In this document: positions 1 to 11,782 of the stretch, piece after piece
Position numbering within the stretch: position 1 is the stretch's first letter
Layout: each line of letters opens with the position of its first letter
DNA from: Apus apus
Lineage: Eukaryota; Chordata; Aves; Apodiformes; Apodidae
Direction of reading: 5' to 3'
Length of the DNA: 64,000 nucleotides
Assembly: GCF_020740795.1 (NCBI RefSeq)
Contig: NC_067289.1
Location: 26,220,108-26,284,107 of the forward strand
Position numbers and translations under genes: made by a program
The notes under the pieces: model-generated
Told to the model about the DNA's origin: nothing
What the model saw: the letters and a program-made list of their open reading frames with translations, nothing else
The model's database searches: none

Positions 1-3000
1 AAAATCCTACAACATTTAAACAATGCAGAGCTGGAGCTGACTCAGCCACTCAAGCGCACAATTTGAATATACTACATAATCATTCTTGTTTTAAAATTAT
101 TCTCTTAATATCTAAGGGCTAGATTATCCCACACACATTTATCTTGATTAACGCACTACCCTAAGGACAGCCTTGCAGATTTCATTAGGCCTAATTAAGA
201 AACCGGGTATTCAACAGAGGGATGATAAAATCTTGCTCTGATTGACATGGCCCTGACCTCTTCCTTGCACCACCCCGCCAGGGTCAGAGAATCCCTGCCT
301 TCCTTTTTCTCCCTCGTTCTGCTCCTGAACATGCAGCAACTCCTCAGTCAGCAGTTGAGAAGTAAGAACTTGCAGGGTGCCCAGGGGTTTCTCCAGGGGA
401 CCCTTGCCCAGCGCTCAGGGCTGCCGTGCCCCCCTCCCCAGCAGCCGCCGGCACCATCCCTGCGGGAGCAGCACGACCTGGGGCTGGGCATGCCCCTCTC
501 TTTCTGCTCTAGACCTACCCAGTTTTTGCTTTTCTTTCACAGGGAGGGGATAAAAAAACTTTAAAAAGAAAAGCATTTTACCCAGGCGAAAGCTCCACTT
601 CTGAAATGCACCTTTATCTCCCAGGAGCAGAGATGAGTTGCCCCGTCCCCGCCCCACGTGTGCAGAGGACACCTGGGCTGGAGGCCAAAGTCTGCAGGCA
701 GCTGAAGGGTGCAGCCATTTCACGGGGTCCCCACAGAAAGTGTTTGCTTTGCCTGTTTGTGTTCTAAATATAGCAGAGCACACTGGCCATCTCCAGCTGG
801 AGAGCCAGGGCTGCAGCACCAACCACCCGGCCCGGGCAGCCAGTGTCATGCGTGTCCAAGAGACACCAACACGCGTCCGTGGGAGCCCCGCGAGTGAAAG
901 GTGCACTCACAGTTTGTGAAGAAACACTCAGTGACTAAACATGCCTTATGGCCAAGAGACACGCAGGAACAGCTGTTTAGCTAATATTAATTCTACACAG
1001 AAACCTGGTATTTCAACATTAAGGTCAATTTGTAGATGTACTGCTATGTGAGTAAAGAGCAAGGATGTTACATCTACACGGAGCTACTGAAATATTAACA
1101 ATTACTTTTGAATGTCCTAAACAATGTTATTTTTTTTTCCTTCGGTAAACTAGCTGACCTTACAGGGCCTAAACAAACCCAGTACATTTCCCTAAGTTGT
1201 TTGCATAACATCTACAGTTTATGATACTGCAGAAAATGCAACAACGTAACTGGTGCTTGTTTAGCCGAGCACACACACAGACTGATAAAGATGTGAAACA
1301 AAACCAAAACCCAGCGACTGCTTTCCTACCATGCGGACTGGACAGGGAACTCCAGAAGAGATATTCCCTGTTTTGTTTCCTTCCCAGCACACACCTCACT
1401 GCTGTACTGCCTGCACACCAGGAGCCTGTGGAGCTATGCAATGCTGGATTGCTCCCTACAGCTGTTCTAGGTGCACCCTGCAGCTCCTCACAAAGGTAGC
1501 AATTATCTCCTGCCTTAAAAAAGGAAACGGAAGAGCCCTGCTGGTGGCAAGAGAAGAGCCTGCCCGTGCTGCCAGGGATGGGGACAGTTGGCTGGTCCTC
1601 AGCTTGTCCCTCATCCAGACACAAGCCCACGCTGCCCTCCTCACCCAGCAGCAAGGTGCCAAGACCCTTCCAGTGACCGTGGATGTCAGAAACGTGGGAG
1701 GAGGACACTGACCTACAGCAAGCCCAGGTGATGCCCCCGCAGCACAGGAGACTCAGTTCAGTTAACTGGTGTCTTGTTTCGACCTTTTGGGCTGATCCTT
1801 GCTCTGGAGAGCTCAAGGCCAGCATGGCACCCTGTGCCTGAGCAGCAGCTCAGGGGGGAGGATGCCCCAGTGGCCACCGTGGGTCTGGTTGCAGCCCACC
1901 CAGCCCTGCCCCTCACTCAGTGCAGGTGGAGGCCCGGGCCAGGCCCTGCTGCAGAGGTGTGCTGCCATGGGGCAGCCTGCTGCACGGCCGGCCACGGCAC
2001 AGCGTCCTGGCCACAGTGGCTGCCCCACACCTCAACATGCCAAGGCAGTGCCAGGCGGGCTCACTGCTGCCCAGGGGTGGTGGTCATGGTGGCCCTGCCA
2101 TCAGAGGCCCTGGGCTGCTCCTTGCCGAGGGCGATACCTCAGGGCCAGGACTCCCCATCGGCGCTGGCAGCCCCAGCACGGCTCCCAACATCAACACTTG
2201 AGAACGCACAGGAACGTTTCCACGTCTTAAAACTAGTTTCTCTCCCCACCCTGTGCATCATAATAACTGTAATTTTTAAATAAATCTGAATGCAGAAACA
2301 AAAAGCATTTTTACTGCCCTAAGTTAAAACATGGCTGGGGGTGGTGGGGCTGGTATTTCGGGCCCAAGAGCATTTTAAAGATTCACTCTCTACCCCCGAC
2401 ACATTCTGAAACTGAGCAGTGCTGCAGGCCTGGTACCAAACCCTGTGACCTGCCCCCTGCCCAGCCCCACGCTGGGGCCCGGCTGCTCCGCCAGCCCCCC
2501 GACACTGCAGCCCCCTCCGACACTGCAGCTCCCCCAACAGTGCAGCCCCCTCCAACAGTGCAGCCCCCCTGCCTCAGCATGTCCCTGCCTGACCCCCAAG
2601 CCCTGACCCCGCTCCACTTCCCAGGCCCTGGTCCCAAGAAGTGAAAACTGTAGTGCAGAAAATCTGACAGGCATCTTTCCGTTTCCCAACTTCTGATTTC
2701 TTATGACTCTACTGAATTAATGCTGTACTGTTTGTGGGATGAGTATTTTAAAGGTAAAGGTTATTTAACTAATCAAAAAAGGAAGGGAAGGGGCTGGGAT
2801 CCACCAATCCAACACTAACTACTGAAACTACAGCCACAGTAAACCAACAGCCTCACATTGACAGCACCTAACTCAGATTTGCCCCCTAAAAATCATGGTG
2901 AGGCTGCACCCCCTCTGCTACAGCCCTGCTTGCACATCCAGGGCACCTTGCCCTCTGCTAAGCATCATCCTCCCTGTAAGCAAGTGCATTTGTGAAAAAG

Positions 3001-3503
3001 GCAGGATAACCACAGCAGTCCCAAACTCAGAAACACAAGCAGGCTGCTCACAGACATCCAAATAACCCAGGGAGGAAAACACTCTTCTAAGATTCACCAT
3101 CAGCTGTCCAGAGACACCAAGAACCCGCTGGTAGTTACGAGATGGAAATAAATCCTCATATTGCTTACGTGGTTTGTGCTATTAAAAACAAAGAATCCTT
3201 ACAGTGACTTTGCTGTTTCTAATTGAAGTGCCCTTTATTCCAGCTACAAGCAAAGAGTAATTTAGAGGCAAAGCACTATATGGGAGGGTTTGATGCCTGC
3301 CAGGAGTATTTTCCCTTCATTCCCCCTATCCTTCCCCAAGGAAAACAGCAAAACAAATCAACAAGCATCAATAAAATAACAGCAGCGAAACATCCCACTG
3401 CTGGCAACCAGCAATCACTCCCTTTTGGGCTGCAGGGGCTCTCTGGCTACAACTGCTTCTTTCATTAAATGCATACCCTTAAAACAACATAATATTTACT
3501 CAC
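1..3503 (-). other. MBNL1: MBNL1 intron after the first coding exon (partial)
   Basis: This stretch follows the GTGAGT donor of the first MBNL1 coding exon on the minus strand and contains no exon I can recognise. Several open frames of 60-218 codons cross it, but they lack family signatures, conserved motifs and splice context. The only local structure found is an 18-bp tandem repeat near 2.5 kb. The second MBNL1 coding exon, which would continue the protein after Lys58, is not in the window. Confidence 0.75.
2501..2570. repeat. 18-bp tandem repeat, about four copies
   Basis: Four consecutive units of 18 bp share the core 'gacactgcagcccc' or 'aacagtgcagcccc'. The first two units differ from the last two at a few positions, which suggests pairwise duplication. 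It lies inside an MBNL1 intron. No function is evident. Confidence 0.75.
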
Positions 3504-3677
3504 TTTCAATGAATCAAAGCAGGCGATTACGCGTCCGTTTTCAACTTGGCAGCTTTTCGATGGGTGTGCAAATTTACATTCCGTGTCTGGCCGTGAGCAA
3601 GTCCCCCTTTGGAACTCCCTACACACTTCCAGTGTTAGCCATTTTGTGTCCCGAATCGGCGTGACACTAACAGCCAT
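3504..3677 (-). CDS. MBNL1: MBNL1 first coding exon (residues 1-58)
   Basis: The minus-strand frame starting [20 protein letters not shown] is the highly conserved N-terminus of muscleblind-like splicing regulator 1. This protein binds YGCY motifs in pre-mRNA and controls alternative splicing, localisation and stability of transcripts. The exon holds the first CCCH zinc finger, with metal ligands Cys19, Cys27, Cys34 and His38 (spacing C-X7-C-X6-C-X3-H). The frame reads through Ser-Leu-Lys58 and then meets a consensus donor, AAA|GTGAGT, at 3504/3503. Residues past Lys58 in the open frame are intron. The second finger and the rest of the protein lie beyond the window's left edge. The start codon is at 3677-3675. 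Paralogues MBNL2 and MBNL3 are similar here, so the MBNL1 call also rests on the adjacent SUCNR1 and AADAC genes. Confidence 0.95.
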
Positions 3678-4436
3678 CTTTAGATTTTACAGGTAGGTAC
3701 AATTTCCAAGAGAACGGACAAACGAGGAGCTGAACCGATAAACTGGCAACGATGAAAGGGCCACCTCCGGAGCACTTTTTTTCCCCCACCCACCCCCCCC
3801 CGGCTCCCCGTTTCTAGAAGTGCCTGCGCCTCGGGGCGGCCGCAGAGCCCGGGAGCGGCGCCGGCAGCAGCTCCGCGCGCGGCCCCGCCGAGCGGCCGAG
3901 GCGCGGGGCCCGGGGCAGGGCTCGGGGCAGGTGCAGCGGCGCGGCCGGGCCCGCCTGGCGCTCAGCACCCCATCCTGAGCCCGCCGGAGCCCGCGCTGCA
4001 AGCATGAAAACGTGGCCGACCCTCTGGCGCGGGAATTCCCAGCTGCTCCCGGGGAAGTTGGCTGAATCTCCAGGCAGCCGGGCTGCGCAGCGGGGCTGTG
4101 CGGTGCAACCGGGATCGATTAGCTGGGCATAGAGAGGTGCAGCAGTTTAGAGCTACGCTCGAGACGGGATTTTTTTTTTTTTTTTTCCTTCCTCTCCTCG
4201 ATTTTCGGGCAGAAGATCTCTGACCTTCTCAGCACACTTTTACTTTACAGTAAGCAGGCTGGCAGGCCGGCAGCGCCCGTCTCCCGGCGCGGGCGGCAGC
4301 GGGGTGTCTGGCCGGGGGCGCGGCGATGCGCTGTCGTCGCAGTCTAGCTGGCAGCAAGCAAGGCAAAAAGCAGCGGCTGCTCTAGAAGCGGTCCCAAGCA
4401 GCAGAGACGTCAGGAAAGGCACTTCTGAGTACCGAC
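3504..4436 (-). other. MBNL1: MBNL1 exon 1 with long 5'UTR (predicted extent)
   Basis: Reading the minus strand, a strong acceptor ends at 4437: a 'gtaac' branch-like site, a run of pyrimidines, then 'ctctctgcag'. From 4436 to the donor at 3504 this gives a 933-nt exon with 759 nt of 5'UTR. The first 200 nt of that UTR contain 20 YGCY tetramers by direct count, the RNA motif MBNL proteins bind. Upstream ATGs occur at 4130, 4005 and 3973. The one at 4005 opens a 63-codon uORF ending at 3814, and the other two are three-codon ORFs. An A17 run (T17 at 4170-4186 on the plus strand) lies in the UTR. In mammals MBNL1 exon 1 is known to be alternatively skipped under MBNL control, and the motif density agrees with that. 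The exon boundary is predicted, and an internal transcription start inside or just above it is also possible. Confidence 0.6.
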
Positions 4437-4547
4437 CTGCAGAGAGAAGAGACAGGTTACAACGCGCCGGGGGGTCCCGCCGCCCCGCGCCGGGCACTCG
4501 CGGAGCGCGGCCGCTTCCCCAGCCCAGCCCGGCCCGGCCGGGAGCCA

Positions 4548-4600
4548 GCCAATGGCGGGCGGCGTTGCAGCGACACGCCGGGCAGCCGGCCAATGGCGGG
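4548..4600. promoter_or_regulatory. MBNL1: Paired CCAAT (NF-Y type) boxes
   Basis: The 12-mer 'gccaatggcggg' occurs at 4548-4559 and again at 4589-4600, exactly 41 bp apart (about four helical turns). Each contains CCAAT followed by GG, matching the NF-Y consensus. The boxes sit 110-165 bp upstream of the predicted exon 1 acceptor on the MBNL1 strand. They would suit a transcription start near 4480-4500 for MBNL1, but NF-Y sites work in both orientations, so divergent plus-strand initiation is possible too. Confidence 0.5.
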
Positions 4601-4920
4601 GGCCGTCTTATGAAAGGTCGCGCCTGTCAGCGGCTGGCGGCGCTGCCCCGAGCGCGCCCGCCCGCCCGGGCCGGCCCGGCCGCCAGAGGACGAGCCCGCG
4701 GGCCCGGCGGGCGGCGGGGGTGGCACCGGCAGCCCGCCCCGCCCCGCCCGCAGGCAGAAAGCCGGGCCCCGTTACGGCGCGTTGCCGTGCGCCGGTCACC
4801 GCTCGGGCCCGGCCCGGCTCCGCGGGCGCCGGTGCCTGCCTCTCCCAAGGACAGACCCGAAGCGCCGCGGCTACGGAGGAGCGGCTGGGCCGGGGCCACA
4901 GCGGAGCGCGGGGGGAGCGG

Positions 4921-5113
4921 CCCCGCCGCGGGACACGGCACGCTGCTGCCGCCCGGCCCCGCCGCGGGACACGGCACGCTGCTGCCGCCCGGCCCCGCCG
5001 CGGGACACGGCACGCTGCTGCCGCCCGGCCCCGCCGCGGGACACGGCACGCTGCTGCCGCCCGGCCCCGCCGCGGGACACGGCACGCTGCTGCCGCCCGG
5101 CCCCGCCGCGGGG
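4921..5113. repeat. 36-bp GC-rich minisatellite, 5.4 copies
   Basis: The unit begins 'ccccgccgcgggacacggca' and continues 'cgctgctgccgcccgg'. Copies at 4921, 4957, 4993, 5029 and 5065 are identical, and a 13-base partial copy follows at 5101. The period is a multiple of three, so all frames stay open across it, which explains the repetitive ORFs here. Perfect identity implies recent expansion or homogenisation, or an assembly artefact. It lies in the MBNL1 CpG island about 480 bp upstream of the predicted exon 1 acceptor. Confidence 0.95.
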
Positions 5114-5440
5114 AACCGGGAGCTTCCCGGCTGACATCGTCCGCTTCCAAACCCAGCCAGGCGCGTCACATGCCGACATGAGACCTTTCCCCCCAGACGC
5201 CGAGCTGGAACGGGGGTTTCCTGGGGACACGTTTCAGCTTTGCCACCTGGAAATATGACTCCACAATAAATTGTAACTCCGGTCCCAGCCCTGGACACCT
5301 CGGAAGAGCATCCCGGAGCAGCCACGTCCGCGGCACGCTGCGGGGCAACGCCGGGTCCGCGGGACAGGGCGGGAATTCCCCCGCCAGCGCTGCCACCCCC
5401 AGCAGCATCCCGCCCGCCCGCCCGCAGGGCAAGGCTGCTC

Positions 5441-8400
5441 ACGCCCCTGTCTTCCTACAGACACTGCTCCAGCGTTCCTATGTTCCCCTTCCAGCCCCGA
5501 AGCAGCATCACCGGCAACAGAAACACCTCTTGGGAGGCGGTGCTGGTCAGCGTGGATGCAAACCGACAGACAAGGAAAATCTACAAGGAGCTTTTTTCCA
5601 GGGACTAAGTGATGAGAACAACGAACTACAGGAGAAGTAAAGCACACCTAGTGCAGCTAATAAGATTAGAACGGGCACCGCGGTTTCCTTGCCAGGACAC
5701 TCCTAATCATGGCCACATTTTAATCCCTGCTAGCAGGAGAGAACAACTCTGCGTAATTACTTGCAAGCACAAGTTAACAGCTAGATGTCTTCGTGGTAAA
5801 TACCGACACTAATTTGCTTAAACTCCCAACATTCAGAAGTAGGAGTCATCCTGTGCCAGCAGTGACTACTGATCACACCTGGGGATTTAGGGAAGCCTAA
5901 AACACATCTCCTAGCCTCCAGCCAAGCTGTACCATGTTGGTTTGTCGTGAATCGTTGCTCCCTGGGAGACCCTCGGGCCAGAGAGATGCCGATGGAGGTG
6001 GCAAGAGCTCCACATCCAAGCTGTGAAAAAGCTCTAAAGAGGGATTTTCTCCTGCTCATCAGTTTAGTACACAATCCATTCCACACATCGATTTTTCCCA
6101 ACACCAAGAAGCATTAGAGCAGCAATAGACGTATTTTACATGGTAAAGCCAAAGCAAGCTAAAGGCTACCTTTTCAAAACAAGGTATTTAATTTCACTCT
6201 CATTGCAAGAGCAGTCACCCTGAATGAGGACAGAAAGATAGCATGAAGGTAACCTACAAAATGAAAACAGATTAAAACTATCCTTTGTGCTCACATGTAG
6301 TGAAAGGAGTAATCTTCCTGGAAAAACTCATGCAGCTATGTTTTATTCCTAGCTCTGTATTAAGTTTTCTGTTTAGAGCTGGAAAAGCTACTTGCTTGCA
6401 GCGAAATCCTGCTCCCCTTGAGGTCAGTGACATATCTGTGACTGCATCAAACCAGGCTGAATTTCAACCTTCATCCTGCAGGCTGCCAGCTACGAAAAGT
6501 ATCACTCCAAGGAGCTGTGATGCCTCAGAGGTAAATCTTTTTCGTGTGAAGAAATGCTAGATGTATATTTTCTCTGCACAGCTACTTGAAGTAAAATTGT
6601 TTTGTCAGAATTTGTTATCTACCTGAAAACATAGCCAGAAATGTCAGCTTTAAAAATAGCCTTCTAGCAAAAATACAGACTGACTTCATACCAGAGGTTT
6701 ATCTTCAATATCTCCACTAAATAAAGGAAGACATTAGCATAGAATTACTTTTTTTTTTTTTTTTTAATCTGCATAAACTATTTTCCTCTCACTTTGAAAC
6801 TCTTACGGTATTCCAAGTCAATAAGGAGTCCCCAGTAAGCCTCAAATACTAAAGGATATCACAGCCTGCAAAAAAACCCAGCAGATACACGTGTTGCCTC
6901 TCTGAGCTGGCTCTGATAAACTAGGAAAGACTGCAACAAATCCAGAGGGAAGAACCACAGGGAGATGACAGGCAACGGGCTGAGGTTTTGGTTTGGGTTT
7001 TAATTCAATTAAAATTTATTTGGGGGCTGAAAGTTTCCAGACCCCACCAGGCCATGCAGTACTAAAGGCTGTTTTTAACCCAAAGCTGGTTTGCAAAGTT
7101 CACCTTTTGAAATCTGACAGTATTTGCTACTTGTCTTGGACTGCTGTAAACATTGGTTTGCACACAGCGTAGCCTTGCCTTCCCTGATCCTATGGAATAG
7201 TAGGAAAATAAAGCTTAACAACTTGAAAGCAAGTTAAAATGTGATTCTTAGAAAAGACAAAATAGAGAAACAACACTGAGAAGTCATTCCTTAAGAGGGT
7301 AAGAGTTAAGTTAGTCATCTGCAGAGCTGGGTCAAGGAAAACGATTAAGAAACAGCTTCAGAAATGGATGGGAAGTTTATCTGGAAATACCCGAGAAAGT
7401 GAAACCAACACAGCAAGGACCATGTGACTGTGGCTCCTGTCCTGATGAATTACGTTCAGTTTTCATTACTCCCTGCTATTGCTATAAAGAAATGTTGTAC
7501 AGCCAGGTTAACAATGCATCTTTCCTCTTCATTACAGTCTCTGACACAAAGATCAGGTCTCTGAAGCGGAGGGTCTGGCTGCACTGGGAACTGCTCCCCA
7601 CCAGCCCCTGTGCCACTCTGCCCGTTACTGGGTCTGCTGGACATTCCTGTTTCTCTATTCACAATTCACACGTGTCTCTCAGAAAGAAAGATGTCTCAGG
7701 CTGACAAGCAAAAAGCACAACACTAAAGAAGAACATGGCAGTGAAAAGTGCTATTTTTATGCTCAAAGTGGAAGCTGGAAATGCCAGTCTCAGTGACATG
7801 AGAACTGTCAGCAAGAATAGATCGTTACACAACAGGAATCCACCTCATGACAATGACTCTAATGAGATAGGAAATGGAATAAAATCAATATTCTATTTAC
7901 ATGGACAGGACAGTGTCAAAGATTGGAATCACCAAATGGCTGCCTTTTAAATAAAGAAATATGAAAATCCCTGACTGCCTTACAGTACTTTCAAAACACC
8001 TCTGCCAAGTTCAAAGTTTACCAATAATGTATTTTTTTGGAAAAGATACAGCAATTACTTCACGGCACAACTGAGGGATGTAATTATAGTGCTGTCACAA
8101 AATTAAGCAGAAACAATGAGCTAATTAATACCTTGGCCACATAAGAGTGATGGACTGGTTAAAGAAACCTATTTTTTTAGTAAACTACTGCTGAACAGAC
8201 CAAATTGGTCTCGTACTCTGGCTCTGCAGGACTGTTCACACTACACCCCTACAACAGCAGGCAAAGGCAAGAAGACCTCTCTCAATTCAGTACTTTGGCA
8301 CAGAGCAGGGAAAGCAGGGAGGAGGCAGCAGCCCAGGACAGCCTGCTCCACACCATGGGACACTGGAGACAGGTGTCAGCCCCACAGCCCAGCACCCTGT

Positions 8401-11400
8401 GCCCAACTGGGCACCACCACAGCCACAGCTTAGCACAGAACTGCTAACCAAGCCCCACTCCGTAAAAACCTGCCAGCAGTACTTCTGTGACCCAGATATT
8501 TTGCATAATACACATCATTTTAGTAGTACTACTAGTAGTGTTTTAAAGGTTATTTCTGTACTGTTTTAGCTCTGAGAGAGTTGCTTGGGAAGGCAGCACA
8601 ACCTCCCACTGCCTTCAGTGGGCTTCTCAGGCAGATCCTCATCAGACGTGTTGTATCTTGAGTGTATTTCACAGTTTCTGAAGCTGTTTCAGCAAAACAC
8701 CTAACTGTGACATTACATCTGAACGTAACACATCCAAGTGTACTCAGGTCATCAAACCCGAAGAAATAGTGAAAAATGAGGCAACATGCCAGACTGGAAG
8801 TGCCTCCACTTGCACACCCATTACTGCAGTTTGCAGAAATAAGATACTTTCTTAAAATCAGTTCTCCAAGATTTCCATCCCTAATCAAAACTGTGAACCA
8901 ATTGGTGCAATGGCACCACAGCCCAGCCCTGTCTGACTTCAGAGCCATTCTGTTTTCAAGTCAGAAAGTCACACTGCAAATTCCATAAACTCTCTTTCCT
9001 TTAAAGAGCAGACGGTCATGAAATATCCAGTTACTGTAATTAAAAAAAAACAACCAACTTTACAGTCAAGAAATATGCCTGTTGACATTTTTCTTCTTTT
9101 ATAACCTATGGTTATATTAATCTCCTTTACAAAATTTGGGACTTCAGAGCCATGCAGAATTCACATTATCTGACAGCATTAGATGGATGTGTATTTATAA
9201 CATAAAAAATGGAAAGGTCAGTGTCTGTCTCTAGACCAGGAAATGTGTACACTAGCTATTATTCTGCTCTTTCAACTTGTAAGCCAGAGACACAAAATGG
9301 CAGGAAGGACTACCCTGCATTTAATCCATTTTGCCGTTGATTTATGTATCACAAAGCATTCACATATCCATCCACACCACTGCAGCTGCAAATACTGTTT
9401 CTGGTAGTAAAAACATATCCCACTGTAACTCCTTTACCATAACATTTACACAATATATGTTAAGGATAGGAAGTTCTGTATTGTCCTGGCATAGGGGAAT
9501 TTCAGCCATAAAAGAGACATTTCCCAGGCAAGTCTAAAAAGAAGCTGTTTATCTTTAAAAATAACAGTAATGTAGTGATTTAACTTAAAACTTCAAGAAG
9601 TAATAAAAAAAAAAAGGTCCAGACCAAAAGGTCTTTTATTAAAATCAGTCTTATGTGCCTGTTCTAATTAATAACAACTTTAAACATTGTGTTTCTATAC
9701 AAAGACATTTGAGAGGCCATAACTATGCACTCTTCCAAAAAGTACAGAGCTATTTATTAATCAGACCCTCACACGTTAAAGACACTTTGTTTAATTAACT
9801 GCAAAGGTACAAAAGGTGAGGGATGCAGGAGGGGAGTGAGAGGACCCCTGTCCCCGGCATCACACCAGGACCAGTCTCCCACAAAGCATCTCCTTTGGGG
9901 CCACATGGGGCTGGGCCAGGCCAGTCACACCGAATCATCCACCCCACACCATCCTCTGCCACCAGAAAGGCATGTTTCACTGGTAAAACGTTTCCTGCTC
10001 TCTCCTGCATCATGCACATAGGACTTTTTTAGCTGTGGGGGGCCTGTGGGCCGGGCAGCCCAGCGGCACTGGAGCAGGGCTGGGTGCTGTCCTCAAGAAC
10101 ACAGCCACATGGGGATCCCCAGGATGAATCCCACAACAGATTCAAAACTGGGAGGTACTTGTAACAGTGGCATAAAGGATAGCTACACATCACTGCAAAA
10201 GCACTCCATATTGACAGGGGATTTGTAACTGTCCCTGTGTGTACAGAGATAAAACATTACATATACAGATAACGTGACGATTAGTATCACCATGATCACA
10301 ACTACTAGAGGAAAAAAGCCATGTCCATGACTCAGCAAGGGAAGCAAGTGCTTCCCTCCAACAACAAATCCAGCTGCTGCCAGTGGTTTCAGGGAGGAAA
10401 AGTGACCCTGAGGAGCTCTCCCTCGGGCGAGACGCAGCCAACAGCAGCCTGGCTGCCCGTCCTACGCCTCCTAAGCAGCCAGGGAACATACCCTGGCACC
10501 TCATGCTACTGGGTCCTGCTTTGTACAGGAGGCTACATTGGTTTTCACTTCCCTTTCTGAAGCAGCTGCCATGTGGCCCTGGTTGCACAGGGTGGCTTTT
10601 TCCTTCCCCAGAAAGGGCTGGATAAAGCAGTGGGTAAAATCAGTCTTGAGAGACCACTCTGGTGAACACTGGGTGGATGAAAGCACGTACACGGTCAGTA
10701 CTAACTTGACTATTAATTTATTACTAATCATATTTGCTCCAGGAAACAAACTCCTCCACTGAAATTCACTAACTTGTCCCAGGCCAGACACCCCCTCCTC
10801 CATCTGCCCCTGCCACCAAACTCTAGATTTCAAAGTTCTTGCCTGTTCACATGATGATCACTTTGTTATGTGAATCATTACGAACCAGGAGGCTGGATGC
10901 AGCCACCCACAGCCTTGCACATGCAAATTAACCAGTGAGATTAAATCTGAACTTAATTACCAGAAATGGAACAGGCCATTCATGTCACCTGCTCTGAGCT
11001 GGTGGGTTGTCCCTCTCCCGGTCACAGCCTCATGTCCCTCTCCTAGTCATTGTGGGCACCTCACCACCACCCCCCCACTGCACAGCAGGCATACCCCAAG
11101 GCCTGTCAGAGCTATAATTACGTGCATTGCTTCATACTGCATCTGACTTGAGGGCAAGCAAAAGAGGACATGAATACAGCTAATGAGGAACACGTTAGAC
11201 ACAGTTCCCCTTTCAACAGCAAGTTAGAACTGAGGTTTCTATGGCCTGGTCACTCCAGCTCAGTAGTGGTGAGCTGTGGCAATGCTGAGGCAACCACATG
11301 CTGCTCACCAAGGATGAGAAAATGGGTGAAAATGGGGTAGCTGATGTGGCAGGGACTGAAGGAGAACACACTACTCAGCCATACAGCCCCTGAGAAGGAC

Positions 11401-11782
11401 CCGGGATCCCGTATCTTCAAAATCACCCCTGCCTCCAACACCCCAGCACTGCCATGCTGGGGACACCCGGGGCAGAGGGGCAGGGCCAGCTCAGTGACAC
11501 ATGTCACTGCCCCACTCCTGACACGAGCCACAAGGCAAGGATCATGCTGGAAAACTGCTCCAGCACCTGGGCAAGACAGGAGATGCAGTCAACTGCACTT
11601 CAGGTCAAAGCTTTCTGTTTCTCAGAGAAGCTCACATCCAAAATAGACTACTTCCTGTGCTTTACCACATTCTGGCCTTACATTTAATTTATATTTATCA
11701 GTCATACCCTTCCAAGATAGTAAAAACTTGCAGAACTTATCAGAAAATACAATGTCATGTACAAAACCCCCCATGGAACATT
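5441..11782 (-). other. MBNL1 upstream intron, no gene recognised
   Basis: This AT-richer sequence lies between the exon 1 island and the distal promoter islands. Short open frames on both strands show no recognisable protein family. A T-run sits near 6750. No CR1 element was recognised by eye in this part. A short 5'UTR exon of MBNL1 could be hidden here, because such exons have no coding signal. Confidence 0.55.

Larger units (their letters stand above)
4240..5440. promoter_or_regulatory. MBNL1: CpG island at MBNL1 exon 1
   Basis: This is a dense GC- and CpG-rich block straddling the predicted 5' end of MBNL1 exon 1. It contains two CCAAT boxes in identical 12-bp contexts, several Sp1-like GC boxes and a 36-bp tandem repeat. 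The many long open frames on both strands here are low-complexity products of GC richness and of a repeat whose period is divisible by three. I found no convincing minus-strand donor within the island. It is therefore more likely a promoter feeding directly into exon 1, or an intronic regulatory island, than a separate spliced first exon. Confidence 0.65.

Noticed and set aside
1169-1825. A 218-codon open frame on the minus strand in the MBNL1 intron
   Set aside because: No recognisable domain, composition like the surrounding intron, and a length reachable by chance in a window this size.
4304-5442. Long repetitive open frames on both strands around 4.3-5.4 kb
   Set aside because: They are produced by GC richness and by a 36-bp tandem repeat whose length is divisible by three. 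No family resemblance.
8519-8540. Short palindromic run of TAGTAGTACTACTAGTAGT type
   Set aside because: A simple trinucleotide-like palindrome of about 20 bp that could arise by chance in AT-rich intron, with no further structure around it.
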